Part shown: piece after piece, positions 37,394 to 49,857 of the stretch
How positions within the stretch are numbered: position 1 is the first letter of the stretch
Layout of the letters: each line of letters starts with the position of its first letter
Source: Saccopteryx bilineata
Taxonomy: Eukaryota > Chordata > Mammalia > Chiroptera > Emballonuridae
Direction: 5' to 3'
Assembly (NCBI RefSeq): GCF_036850765.1
Contig: NC_089498.1
Coordinates: 54,983,795-55,047,794 of the forward strand
Length of the DNA: 64,000 nucleotides
Notes under the pieces: generated by a model
Told to the model about the DNA's origin: nothing
Seen by the model: the letters and a program-made list of their open reading frames with translations, nothing else
Database searches by the model: none
Made by a program: the position numbers and the translations under genes

Positions 37394-38582
37394 AAAGGAA
37401 TGTTTCTAATGATGTATCATTATATATAATCTAATAATCTAATGATTAAATCCATAATGACTGAACAATGCAGGTATTATATATAATATATATTATAGAA
37501 GTTTTAAATATATGTAGGTTGAATTCTATGAAAACTACAGTCTTTTATATTTGACAACTCTTTTTTTTTAAGTATAATTTTGGAAAACACAATGCCTAGA
37601 ATAGATAGAAAGTGTAAAACAAACAAGAATAGAAGTTCCATTTTGGAATTAGTAGATGAAATAAGCCACAGAGCCTATTCCCACACTTTGAATAGTTTGA
37701 ATTAAAAAACAGCATTGAAGAGAGATTATTATTTCACTGCTGCCTAGTAGAGGAGAATGTTTAATTTATACATTAAAGTTACAGGTACTGAAAGGTATTG
37801 TGAAAAAAAGTTCTGATTATATTTATTTTTTATTTGATAAGAGAAATTATATTTTTAAAAACTTAATATGAAATAGGTATTGATTATTAATTATGGTAGA
37901 CAACCTGTATGAAAATGCATACTTCTTCGTCTGCTCTAGACTTTGTCAGTTTTTCTCTTCCCATGCACTTTCACTCTTCTCATTAACCATTTCTAAATTG
38001 CCAAGTCTAATAAACTATGGATTCTAATCCTTACCAAATTCCAGGCAATTTGATTTATCAGTATAAGGCTAACAGGTGGTCCACTTCTTTTGGAGGAATG
38101 TAATATATTTCCGTTTGATGACGGAGGAGCCACTGAGCCACTTCACGCGCAGGTGTTGTAAAGTACCAAAAACTACAGAATTAATATTAATATTTTAAGA
38201 GGCTTGGAGAACATTTTATTAATTTGGGTTAAGGTGTGCAGAGAAATTGTGAGAATAGTCTCTGTACTGTGTGATTGGCATAGTCAGGATGGCCCTTGGC
38301 ATTGTATTGTAAATGCAAAGGGGAGGAAAACATAGATCTCCAGACATTTCACCACGCCTGTAGGGAAAAGGGTAAATGGCTAGCCAGGTACAGGGAGAGA
38401 AAAGCCAAAATAAACCTTTCCTTATAGCAATGAGCCATTTGCAGGCATTTGTCCCCACCGAAAGTACCTCTCCTATGTAAATGCGTGTGGTTACCATGTG
38501 TGACTCTGGACAGAGAGATAGCAGATAAACACTAGATAATATAGGAATGCCTTTTATATGTAAAGAGACATCTTTCTACTAC
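37394..38582. other. Unassigned intron sequence; right part may belong to the adjoining LTR element
   Basis: AT-rich to about 38050. From 38090 to 38580 composition becomes GC-richer with some CpG (ACTTCACGCGCAGG), so this could be retroviral sequence attached to the LTR at 38583. I could not place it. Confidence 0.4.
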
Positions 38583-38895
38583 TGTGTTGGCTTGTAAATT
38601 TTATTTTCTCCAAAAGGATGTATGGCTTGCAAATTGAACATGGTCCTATCATGTTAAAGAACATATGACTATAACCAATAGTGGTAAGGGGCTCCTAATT
38701 ACAATTTTTGCTTCTGTACTTCCCACTTACAAAACTATAAAAACTAAGTAGAACAAAAGGCCAGCGCGCTCTCCTTCAGATTTCTGTTGGAGTTCCCGCC
38801 GCCTGGCCAAGCTAGACAATAAAGCTTTGATGTGTAACGGACGGACCTTGTTCGTGTCTGCAATATTTTGGGTCCCTCTGTATTAGGATTAACAA
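38583..38895 (+). mobile_element. Solo LTR (ERV class I-like), antisense to PCDH15
   Basis: Typical LTR order: TG start, U3 with GTGGTAAGGGGCTCCTAATT, TATA box CTATAAAAAC near 38733, a GC-rich stretch, polyadenylation signal AATAAAGC near 38818, then a T/G-rich end with TGTCTGCAATATTTTGGGTC. No TSD was resolved, so ends are approximate. It sits about 350 bp from PCDH15 exon 3, on the intron 3 side. Confidence 0.7.
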
Positions 38896-39240
38896 TGACT
38901 AGGTGATTATATGCATAATAGTTAACTCTACCTATTGACAAAAAAATATTCCAGCCAGTATCTGGATACATTCCTGAACTGATCCTCAATCAAATGACTT
39001 ATTCACAATCAAAATTAAGCAACTACCTAGTCATTGAAAGAGTTTCTCATAATATAATCCAAGTAAAGCATTACCAGGGAATGGCAATATTTAAACTCTT
39101 ACAGGAGAGAAATTAAAGGGAGCTCTTTGTGAGTTTGGGTTGAAATTTTTATTTAGTTCCCGTATTTCCACACATAACAAATATGACATTGAAATGAAAA
39201 AGAAATATCTCTTAGATAAATAAATTGTAAAATATATAAC

Positions 39241-40384
<1,144 letters not shown>

Positions 40385-40400
40385 AAATGTACTTGGCGCA

Positions 40401-40797
40401 GCCCTGGCCGGTTGGCTCAGCGGTAGAGCGTCGGCCTAGCGTGCGGAGGACCCAGGTTCGATTCCCGGCCAGGGCACACAGGAGAAGCGCCCATTTGCTT
40501 CTCCACCCCTCCGCCGTGCTTTCCTCTCTGTCTCTCTCGTCCCCTCCCGCAGCCGAGGCTCCATTGGAGCAAAGATGGCCCGGGCGCTGGGGATGGCTCT
40601 GTGGCCTCTGCCCCAGGCGCTAGAGTGGCTCTGGTCGCAACATGGCGACGCCCAGGATGGGCAGAGCATCGCCTCCCTGGTGGGCAGAGCGTCGCCCCTG
40701 GTGGGCGTGCCGGGTGGATCCCGGTCGGGCGCATGCGGGAGTCTGTCTGACTGTCTCTCCCTGTTTCCAGCTTCAGAAAAAATGAAAAAAAAAAAAA
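40401..40797 (+). mobile_element. SINE group A, full length, young
   Basis: Consensus-like head GCCCTGGCCGGTTGGCTCAG, B box GGTTCGATTCCCGG, full body and pure A tail. Perfect 16-bp TSD AAATGTACTTGGCGCA at 40385-40400 and 40798-40813. Confidence 0.97.
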
Positions 40798-41589
40798 AAA
40801 TGTACTTGGCGCACTCCTGTGACTACAGCATAAATCAAAGTGTCTTAAAGTTACTGAAGTATGTGTGTTATCTGGGAGATGATTTCAAGGTTTATTATTT
40901 ATTTATTTATTTATCTGTGAAACTTCTGTTTATTATGCACATGGGCATAAATAAGAAAGCCTTTGGCAAGCACTCTTTTATATTTTAAGGTGTGTGCCCT
41001 CTCAAATGAAGCTTACAATTGCAGAGGTCTACAATTTTCATCCTTGTCAATATTCAAGGGGTTTCAAGCCACTGTTTAAACCTAAAATATATCTGATTTT
41101 GAATACTCCTTCTTTCCCTTCCTACACCCATCCTACATAGCACAGTTGCTCACCATAAGTCATTGTTATTCTAATAATTGTCTTCTCGCCTATCTCCCAG
41201 AATCTTTGTTCTCATGCTGTGTTCATCTATTCATTCTACAAGAACGTTTTTCATGGACCCCAAGTCAAAAGTAAAACCATGCTATTTCTTGGCACAAATA
41301 CATTATAAATACATTATTATAACATTTCAAAGGATAGTATGGTCTCTTTATACTTTGGAATTAAGTACCATGCACTTCTGTCACATCAGATCCCTTATTC
41401 TTGCTGGCTCATACTTTGGATTTTTCAGGAAGTTTTGTTACCTAGATTAATCTCTGACTCTACTTCTGCCTGGCAAATCTCTGCTTCTCTTGGTGAAACT
41501 ACATTTCACCTATACCAGGAAAACTCACTCAAATCCCAATCAACCTTTATCTTTCTTCCCATTTTTATATTTTGTTTATTTAGTTTCTT

Positions 41590-41979
41590 TTTTCTTTTTT
41601 TTTTGTATTTTTCTGAAGCTGGAAACCGGGAGAGACAGACTCCCGCATGCGCCTGACCAGGATCCACCTGGCACGCCCACCAGGGGGCGACGCTCTGCCC
41701 ACCAGGGGGCGATGCTCTGCCCCTCAGGGGCGTTGCTCTGCTGCAACCAGAGCCACTCTAGCGCCTGGGGCAGAGGCCAAGGAGCCATCCCCAGCGCCCG
41801 GGCCATCTTTGCTCCAGTGGAGTTTGGCTGCGGGAGGGGAAGAGAGAGACAGAGAGGAAGGAGGGGGAGGGGGTGGAGAAGCAAATGGGCGCTTTTCCTA
41901 TGTGCCCTGGCCGGGAATCGAACCCGGGTCCCCCGCACGCCAGGCGGACGCTCTACCGCTGAGCCAACCGGCCAGGGCC
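41590..41979 (-). mobile_element. SINE group A, full length, young, minus strand
   Basis: It is inverted relative to the copy at 40401 and begins on the minus strand GGCCCTGGCCGGTTGGCTCA. Perfect 16-bp TSD GTTTATTTAGTTTCTT at 41574-41589 and 41980-41995. The 184-codon frame across it is SINE run-through. Confidence 0.97.
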
Positions 41980-41995
41980 GTTTATTTAGTTTCTT

Positions 41996-44900
41996 ATTGC
42001 TTTATGCACTCAAAATTATTCATTCACTCAAAGTTGTAGTTTAATTACTATTACAACTATTCTATGCTAAACCTGGGAATCAAAATCAACAGTTCCTTTT
42101 TGCAAAGATCTCGAATGGGGAAGGTTAGAATATGTACACAAACAACCACACAGGTAGAGTACAACGTGGTATACGTGGAGTCAATTCTTTAATAAATTTG
42201 CTAACAACACAAGTGCTTATAAGAAAAAGACAATGCATACAGGGAGTGAAAATGGGATAATGAGAAGACAGACACAATTTGTGAGGTGAGAATAAAGAAA
42301 ACCTGACCAGTTCTTGTAAGAAACAATTCTTGAATTACCAAACATCTCTTTCATTTGTATTTTAGAGAGAAGTGATTTTTCAAGACTATTACCTCTTCTT
42401 ATATATATGGTCACTGCCTTATTTAGGAGCATCTTCACTACAGAGAGTAGACATTCACATTGTTTATATTGGTAGAAGTACAGATATGTAACCAATAACT
42501 TTTGGGGGCAGGCAAGATGAAAGAAAAGAAGGATGGAATTGAATGCAAATATTTAAAACTTTTTTCATTTGGTTACTATTTTTATATTAAATTTATGCAC
42601 AGATTTTTCTTTAAAATCTCCCTTACCCTTTCCAGTCTCATAGTTTATTTTCTAGCCTTAATCAACAACATGTGTGTTTGCTATGTCATTTGGTGAAACT
42701 CTCTCTTCTGATTTTTCTGGTTAACTTCCACTTCTCTTTCAAGAACTGGGCAAGGCATCACCTCTTCTAGAAAATATTCTTACTTCTCAGTCTAGATTAA
42801 TTGCATCCTCTTTGTATTCCAACAGTACTCAATGCATCACATTGGAAAATAGTGTACCTTTATCATAACAACTACTTTAGATCAAGTCTGTGTCACATTC
42901 ATTTTAGTAACCTCAGAACCCGGCAACAGTTGGTCCTGAAGGTTTGTTGATTTTTTTCTGAATTAGTCTACCCAGCTACAAACTGCCATGAACATCCCTC
43001 TCTGAGAGCTGCTCAGAAGTCTGAGCTCATTATGTATTCACAAGCAGAAACAGCCTGAGTAAAGGCTCCACTACATTTCCTACCCTTTGAGATGACTTCC
43101 ACTAAGCTTTATAAATCCAGCAGGTCGCAAGTCCCCTCAGTAAAATGCTTTTATATCCAACAAGAATTTTATTCCAGATCAAACCAAATATAATTAAATA
43201 TTTAAAGACTAGCAACACTAATAGAAATTAGTCAAATACATAAAAATAATCACTTATTAATAATACTGTTCACAACAGCCAAAATGTTTGCTTTGAAATG
43301 ATGCATTCATGAAAGTATAATTAATTAGTTTTGAAATACACAAAAATATTTAATAATAAGTATATTCAGAATTGTCTTGAAAAAAGTACTATTATGTATG
43401 AAAAATATCCAAATGAAGATCAAAGTGAAGACTAAAAAGCAATTTGGGGACCTGGTGACCCTGTTCTCTATGGTCTATGGATTATCTGCCTTAGGAAAAA
43501 CAGATTAGCTGATGATGCCTGTACCTTGGAAACTGACTTTCTTAATCTATTTAATTTCACCCTTGACTGTTTTTGTTCAATAACAAATTCATTGTTTTCC
43601 ATGACTAAAATTTCTACATTCTCAGATCCCTACCCAATTCCCACATCCAATGTGATTAAAAGTGCAAGATATGAATGCAAATACCCGAATGCTCAGTGAC
43701 TTATTTCTTCAAATTTGTTATCAAGCTAAAAATAAGCCATACATTTTTAAATAACCTTATGTAAAAATCAAAGTTAAAACCAGAAAGAAGTATTAGAAAG
43801 ATATGATATGTAATGACTGGTTTCAGAGGGACTAGACCTGTGATATATTGTCACAAACAGTTCACACAAAGGCAAAAGTTCAAAGAGAGCCAAAGATGCT
43901 TATTCTTTATCTAGAAGTGAGGTCAGGAAAACCTTATTCCCACCTTAGCCTATTCTCAAATTTCCCTTTTCATACCAATGTGTTTTCAATAAAAATTAAA
44001 AACTATTCACATTTTCCCTTTGTTAACACAGCAATTACCATTAATATGTTAACTTGCACATTATATTTCCTGTCCAGACAACACAGGCACTAGTAATTTC
44101 AAAGGTGAATTAAATAACACTACAAAATAGAATTTCAGGTGCTATCCCAGTCCATACCTGGTTACACTCTTTCAGTATGTGTTATTTTACTAAATGGCAC
44201 AGTTTTGCACCATGTTGCATAATCCAGAAACCAGGGTCACCTTCGAGCCTGCCCATCTCCCTCACGTTCCTTTATTGAATCTATCAGTAAATCCTGATAT
44301 ATACATAGTATAAAATCGTAACACAGGAAATTTTTGTCTTACATATTAACTCTAATCCAAAAGAAGAGGAGTTTGACCCTGAAATTTATTGTCTAAAGCT
44401 ATAATCAACAAAGACATAGAGTTAGACCATGAGTGAAAAAAAGTAAAATAAACTGAATAAACTAAAGGACATAACAAGTAAGTTATTATTTTCAATTTAA
44501 GAATAAGTTATGCTTTTTATAATTATGAGAGGGAACAGAGTTTGTTACCTCACAAAAATGACTAATTTGGGCTATTTACTATTTTAAGGTGGTTATTTTT
44601 AAGAAATGAAAAATATAAAATAAGCCTTTGATCTTCCCCCTAACTGCCTAACAGAATTAAAGCAGTGAGATACTATCATAGATAACTATAGTTTAATATA
44701 AACTAGTGTGTGATAGACTGGGAGGAACTTAGCAAGACCAATTAAAGTTTTCTATGTGTTCTATTGTTACAGATGGCCCAGTAAACATTTGTTTACCAAA
44801 TATTTGCATTTTTATATCTATGTGAATTGCTTTCCTCCCCTTTGAGGTCTCAAACCACAATGAGTCCTCTTCTTAACTTAAGATGGCACCTAAGCCTAAC

Positions 44901-45372
44901 TGCTTGATTTGTCCTCAGGTTTCATATTCTTATAAAACTCTTATATGTACATTTATAATGATTGTAGTTATTTTTTCCTGTTAATCTGTCTCATGTTAAT
45001 TTGATGATGAGACCAGCCAGAAGAATTTAGAATGGTAGAAAGAAAATTATTTTTCTTACCCACAATTATTCTGCCAGCATTAGCACTTAATGTTTTCAAA
45101 TTCTACTGTAGAGGGAGAAAGGAACATTTTATGATGCCTTAGTGTCATCATTAATTGGATTATATAATTTGTTTAAGATGTTCCGAGAGTATGGTCTAGT
45201 AATGCCCACTGAAGTCATTAATGATTATCGCTCTACCTCTTTGCTCTCATTAGCACAATTTACTACACAGGCGATGGCCCTTCCAGTTTTTATATTTGTT
45301 TTGTTATTATTTACTTCATTTTATTCTAATTGGTCTGTTGTTGGTCAAATAATTTTGTAGATGTGATTTTTA
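41996..45372. other. Unassigned intron sequence with few repeats
   Basis: About 3.4 kb of AT-rich sequence without recognised elements or exons. A 72-codon hydrophobic frame (45142-45360) has no supporting context. Confidence 0.6.
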
Positions 45373-46160
45373 TGTTTGCTCGCTTATAGTTTGCATTGGG
45401 GACTAGGCAATGCCGGGTATTGTGGTCTGTCAGGTTGCAGGTCCCCTTCCTGCTTGGGAGGGGCCATTGTCTTGCTTATGTTTACTGGAAGGGAGATTCT
45501 GCCCCACCACTGAGAAGTAAGTACAGTAGGATTTATTTTTTCTGCTCCCTTATCCCTTGCCCTCCATGGGAAAAGCCTGTCTTGGTGAGTGTTGAGCAGA
45601 TAAAGTTTTTTTTTTTTAACCCTTATTGTTAAAGATGGTCACTGCCCTCACTTGATACAGCTAGTTGCCCTTCTTGCTTGGAAGGGGTGTGGTTATGCTA
45701 AAGTGTGTTGGGGGAGGGCTTTCACGTCAAAAGGTTTTAAAAGAGGGGAGCTAGGAGGCCAATTTGGAGAGATTGGCCACATTCTTGCAGGGAGGAAGAG
45801 CCCATGGAGGCAGGGCAGGGAGACCATGTGGAGGAGGCAGCCAGAATGGTGGAATGACAAAGGTAAAGCCAGTTTGCACAGGACAAGGAGATGGGGAACA
45901 GAGGTGAATAAGACTGGTGAGGTGGAAGCCTTTGATTCTAGGAAAACTCAGATGAGTCAGTGGCTTTGGGAGCCCTGAATAGAAAGGGACGTGTGTTTCC
46001 CATTGTGAGTATTTACTTGTTTGCTGGGTGCATGCTAGGATTAAAGGAAAATGGCCCCTTAGTTTTTGACTCAGTTGTTTCAATACCATCAGTCCAAATC
46101 AAACCTGAACCTGTGTTGGCCAGGTGGCTTTGATGGTGGCTGTGAATACTGGCTATACAG
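45373..46160 (+). mobile_element. LTR, TGTTTGCTCGCTTATA family
   Basis: It starts TGTTTGCTCGCTTATAGTTT and ends TACTGGCTATACAG. It carries the shared CAGTGGCTTTGGGAGCCCTG, GCTAGGATTAAAGG and TGATGGTGGCTGTGAATACT blocks of the family. Longer than the copy at 36827, with an extra block around 45490-45680. Confidence 0.8.
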
Positions 46161-46283
46161 TGAGTCACCAATAAGCAGAATGGCCCACCATCCTCCAACT
46201 CCGCTGTTTCTTGACCGTCTGCTTGAATTCAGTGAGAACCTCCGTGTGAGTGGCCACAATGGCAGTGGCCCCTGTCCTTACAT
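46161..46283 (+). mobile_element. Second copy of the LTR 3' end, directly after the first
   Basis: AGAATGGCCCACCATCC, CCGCTGTTTCTTGACCGTC, AGTGAGAACCTCCGTG and GTCCTTACA repeat the last ~120 bp of the preceding LTR with many changes. Confidence 0.7.
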
Positions 46284-47936
46284 CTATCAACAACAGTAGA
46301 ACAGTACATGGATGGCATTTGGTGAGAGAGAAAAATCCATATTATACTTAAGTAAAAAGATGTAAGTAATCGAAAGATAAGTTGGTGGCTACAGGAGGAA
46401 GGTAGGGAAAGAAATAGTGGAAGTCTGATCAGATCAAGTAAATATTTGAAGATTATTTTTGTTTATGAGAATATTACTATATGATATTATAATTTCATGT
46501 AAATAAATTATCATATATGTTAGTTTATATACCTAAATATAATTTTTATATGTAATTCATTCTAAATGATCTAAAATTATTCAGTGTTTTCTTCCATAGG
46601 TGGTGATAGTTTTTTCTTACATATCTAAACTTCCAGCAAGTGACCATGACTAGATTTGAGAAATTTAGGATAAATGGAAAATTTTTGGTTTGAAGTATAA
46701 TGTCACCACTGCCCTCAGAAAAAGCAGCAGGATATTATGGTTATGGGTAGTGGCCTTGGGAGATACACTAAGTTCAGTATTAGACACATTTTATTACTTG
46801 TTAGCTTTTAGGACCTTTGAACGTTACTTAAACTCTCTGTAGCTCAGTTGCATTATTTGTATAACACAAGTTATTTTATAGAATAATGTCTGGCATATAA
46901 AAGTACTTTATAAATTATTATGATGTAAACTCTATTTTAACTAAATAAGATAATCAAACACAAAATTAGTATATGTCACATTTTAAAAGCAATGTCTGTT
47001 ACATATTTTTAATTAATTGATTCTAACATAAAAATTATTGTATTTATTGGTTAATAAAAGTATACTGTACATTGGTCAATAAAATTATATAGGTCTTAGG
47101 TATACAATTCCGTCATACATAATCTAAATATTGTATTGTGTGCTCACTTAACATTTTTCAACATGCAAAGGAATCCCACATTTTATTAGTAGATCAAAAT
47201 GGGCTTAGGATTTGTTAGTATTTTTGATGTGCATTTAAATTACTAGAATAGTAATAATACATTTAATTATGTGGGCACAGATTGCTAAAGATGTACAAGG
47301 ATATCTAAATCATGTAAAAAAAATCTCCATTTTAAAATCATCAGAGGATTGTTACTACCAAAATAAAAACAAAAATCATTTTTATAATCTAATATAAAAT
47401 CCATTGTCCCCTTCTGAAAGCCTTCTGTATGATCTTAGTCGCTGTTAGTGCTAAGATCTTCCTAAAAGGCTTATCCTGTTGACTAGCTTGTTTTGCCATG
47501 TTATCCAATTAGTCTTTTTATTTTATCATTGAAAAATAAAGGGATAAGAGTTTGTGTTAATGAAGAAAACAAGTTACTGAAGAAACATTGTAAAAAGCAG
47601 TTCAAGAGTTGACATCCACATTGTTTCTGAATGCTAATTTATTTTATAATTATTTTTAATGAGGTAACTTAGAGAAAATTCTGTCATGATTTAAGATTCT
47701 CAACAAATGACAACAATAAAAGCTGCTGCATCAAATCACTGTTTAAAATTACATTGTTCCGAAAGATTGTTAATAAATATTTATACACAGCATACTTATA
47801 TTAAATTCCTTGCCATAAGCTGATTATGGGTACTTAAGCAGTAAAAAAACAAACTTTGTGGATTTAAATTACTAAAAAAATTACTATGTAAGTATTTAGT
47901 TACTTATAATATAAAAGACCATATCCATGTAAACTT
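46284..47936. other. Unassigned AT-rich intron sequence
   Basis: No gene or repeat recognised. Confidence 0.55.
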
Positions 47937-48135
47937 TTTTTTTCTGGCTTTATTGAGATATTATTTTCATAAAACATGTAGATTTAGGGTGTACAATGTT
48001 ATGATTTTATACACCATTGTAAAATGACACCACAGTAGGTTGTAAACACCTGCATACTTGCACATAATTACGTATTTTTGTGATGATGACATTTAAGATC
48101 TACTCTCTTAACAACTCTATATAATACAGTATTGG

Positions 48136-48297
48136 GCCTGACCTGCAGTGGTGCAGTGTATAATGTTGCTTTCTAATGTTAAAGTCACTCGTTTGAAGTA
48201 ACTATTATTATCTGTTGATGCTTCCTACTCCTCCCCTATCTCTTTCTTTTATCTCTCTAAAATCAATAAATAATATAAAATATTTTAAACAAAAATA
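48136..48297 (+). mobile_element. SINE group B, old, truncated
   Basis: GCCTGACCTGCAGTGGTGCA head, then a degraded middle and TTGATGCTTCCTACTCCTCC; ends in AATAAATAAT. Confidence 0.85.
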
Positions 48298-48799
48298 ACT
48301 TTAATACATTAATTTTCATCATAATCACCACGCTGTATATTCAATCCTCGGAAGTTTTCTTCTTAGAATAAATAGATTCTGCCCTTGGACCAACATCTCT
48401 CCATCCCCCCAACAACCCCCAGACTCTGGCCACCCCCATTCTACTCTTTGTTTTTGAGTTTAGCTTTTTCAGATTCCACATGTAAGTGAGAACATACACA
48501 CTCTACCTGACATATTTCACTTAGCATAATGCCTTCAAAGTCTTTCATGTTGTAAAAAGCAATTATTTTCTTATTTTTAAGAATGAATAATACTCCACTG
48601 TATACACATATCACATTTCCTTCATTCATCTCTTGGACATTTAGGTTGTTGCCACAGCTTAGCTATTGTATAATAAATAATACTTCAATGTACCTGGGGT
48701 GTAAATATCTCTTTGATAATAATAACATTTTCTCTCGATATATGCCCAAAAGTGATTGGCTAAATCATATAGTGGTTCTATTTTTAATTTTTTTTTTTT

Positions 48800-49094
48800 A
48801 AGCAAGATGAGGGGAGATAGAGAGACAGACCCCCATGTGCTCCCTGACCGGCATCCTCCCAGCAGCCCCCATCTGGGGCCAATGCTCAAATCAACTGAGC
48901 TATCCTCAGTGCCTGAGGCTGACACTTGAACCAATCAAGCCACTGGCTACAGGAGGGGAAGAGAGAGAGAGAAGGGGGAGAGGGAAGGAAAGAGAAGCAG
49001 ATGGTTACTTCTCATGTGTGCCTTGACCAGGGATCAAATCCAGGATGTCAGCACACCAGGCAGAGCTCTATCCACTAAGCCAAATGGCCAGTGC
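48800..49094 (-). mobile_element. SINE group A relative, old short subtype, minus strand
   Basis: The minus strand begins GGCACTGGCCATTTGGCTTA. It shares CCAATCAAGCCACTGGC with the copy at 5297. Flanks CTATTTTTAAT / CTATTTTAAT. Confidence 0.88.
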
Positions 49095-49857
49095 CTATTT
49101 TAATATTTTGAGGAACCTCCACACTGTAAATAGTGGCTGTAGCAGTTTACATCCTCACTGAGTGCACAAAGATTTCTTTTCTCCACATCCTCACCAGCAC
49201 ATAATATCTCTTGGTTTTTGTTTATTTGTTTGTTTATTTGGTAATAGTAATTGAAATAGGTGGGAGGTGATACTTCATTTTCATTTTGATCTGCATTTTT
49301 TTATGATTAGTAAAGTTGAGCATCTTTTCCTTTACCTCTTGGGCATTTCTATGCCCTCTTTGAAAAAAATATCTATTCAAGTTCTCTGCCCATTTTTAAA
49401 ATCTTATTGTTTATTCTTTTGATATTGAATTGTATGTTTTTCTTATGTATTATGGCTATCAATTTCTTATCTTATAGATGATTTGCAAATATTTTTTCAC
49501 ATTCCATAGGTTGACTTCTCTTTTAGTTGACTGTTTCTTTTGCTGTGAAGAAGCTTGTTAGCTTGCAGTTCCACAAGTTTATTTTTACTTTGGTAGATTG
49601 CACTTTCAGTGTTGTCCAAAAAACAAAAAACAAACAAACAAAAAATTGCCAAAACCAATGTCATTAAGCTTTTTCCCTAAGTTTTCTTCTAAATAATTTT
49701 ACTGTTTCTAGTCTTATGTTTTAAGTCTTTAATCCACTCCATATTAACTTTATGAGTTGCATAAGATAGGAATTTAATTTCATTCTTTCATACATGAATA
49801 TACAGTTTTTCCAGCACCATTTATAAAAAAGACTGTCCTTTTTCCATTGACTATTCT

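Noticed and set aside
41490..42044. 184-codon frame as a gene
   Set aside because: It runs through a minus-strand group A SINE and its poly(T). Similar frames appear at 12045, 22922 and 40575 for the same reason.
45142..45360. 72-codon hydrophobic frame
   Set aside because: No homology recognised, no splice sites or promoter, T-rich sequence gives hydrophobic codons by chance.
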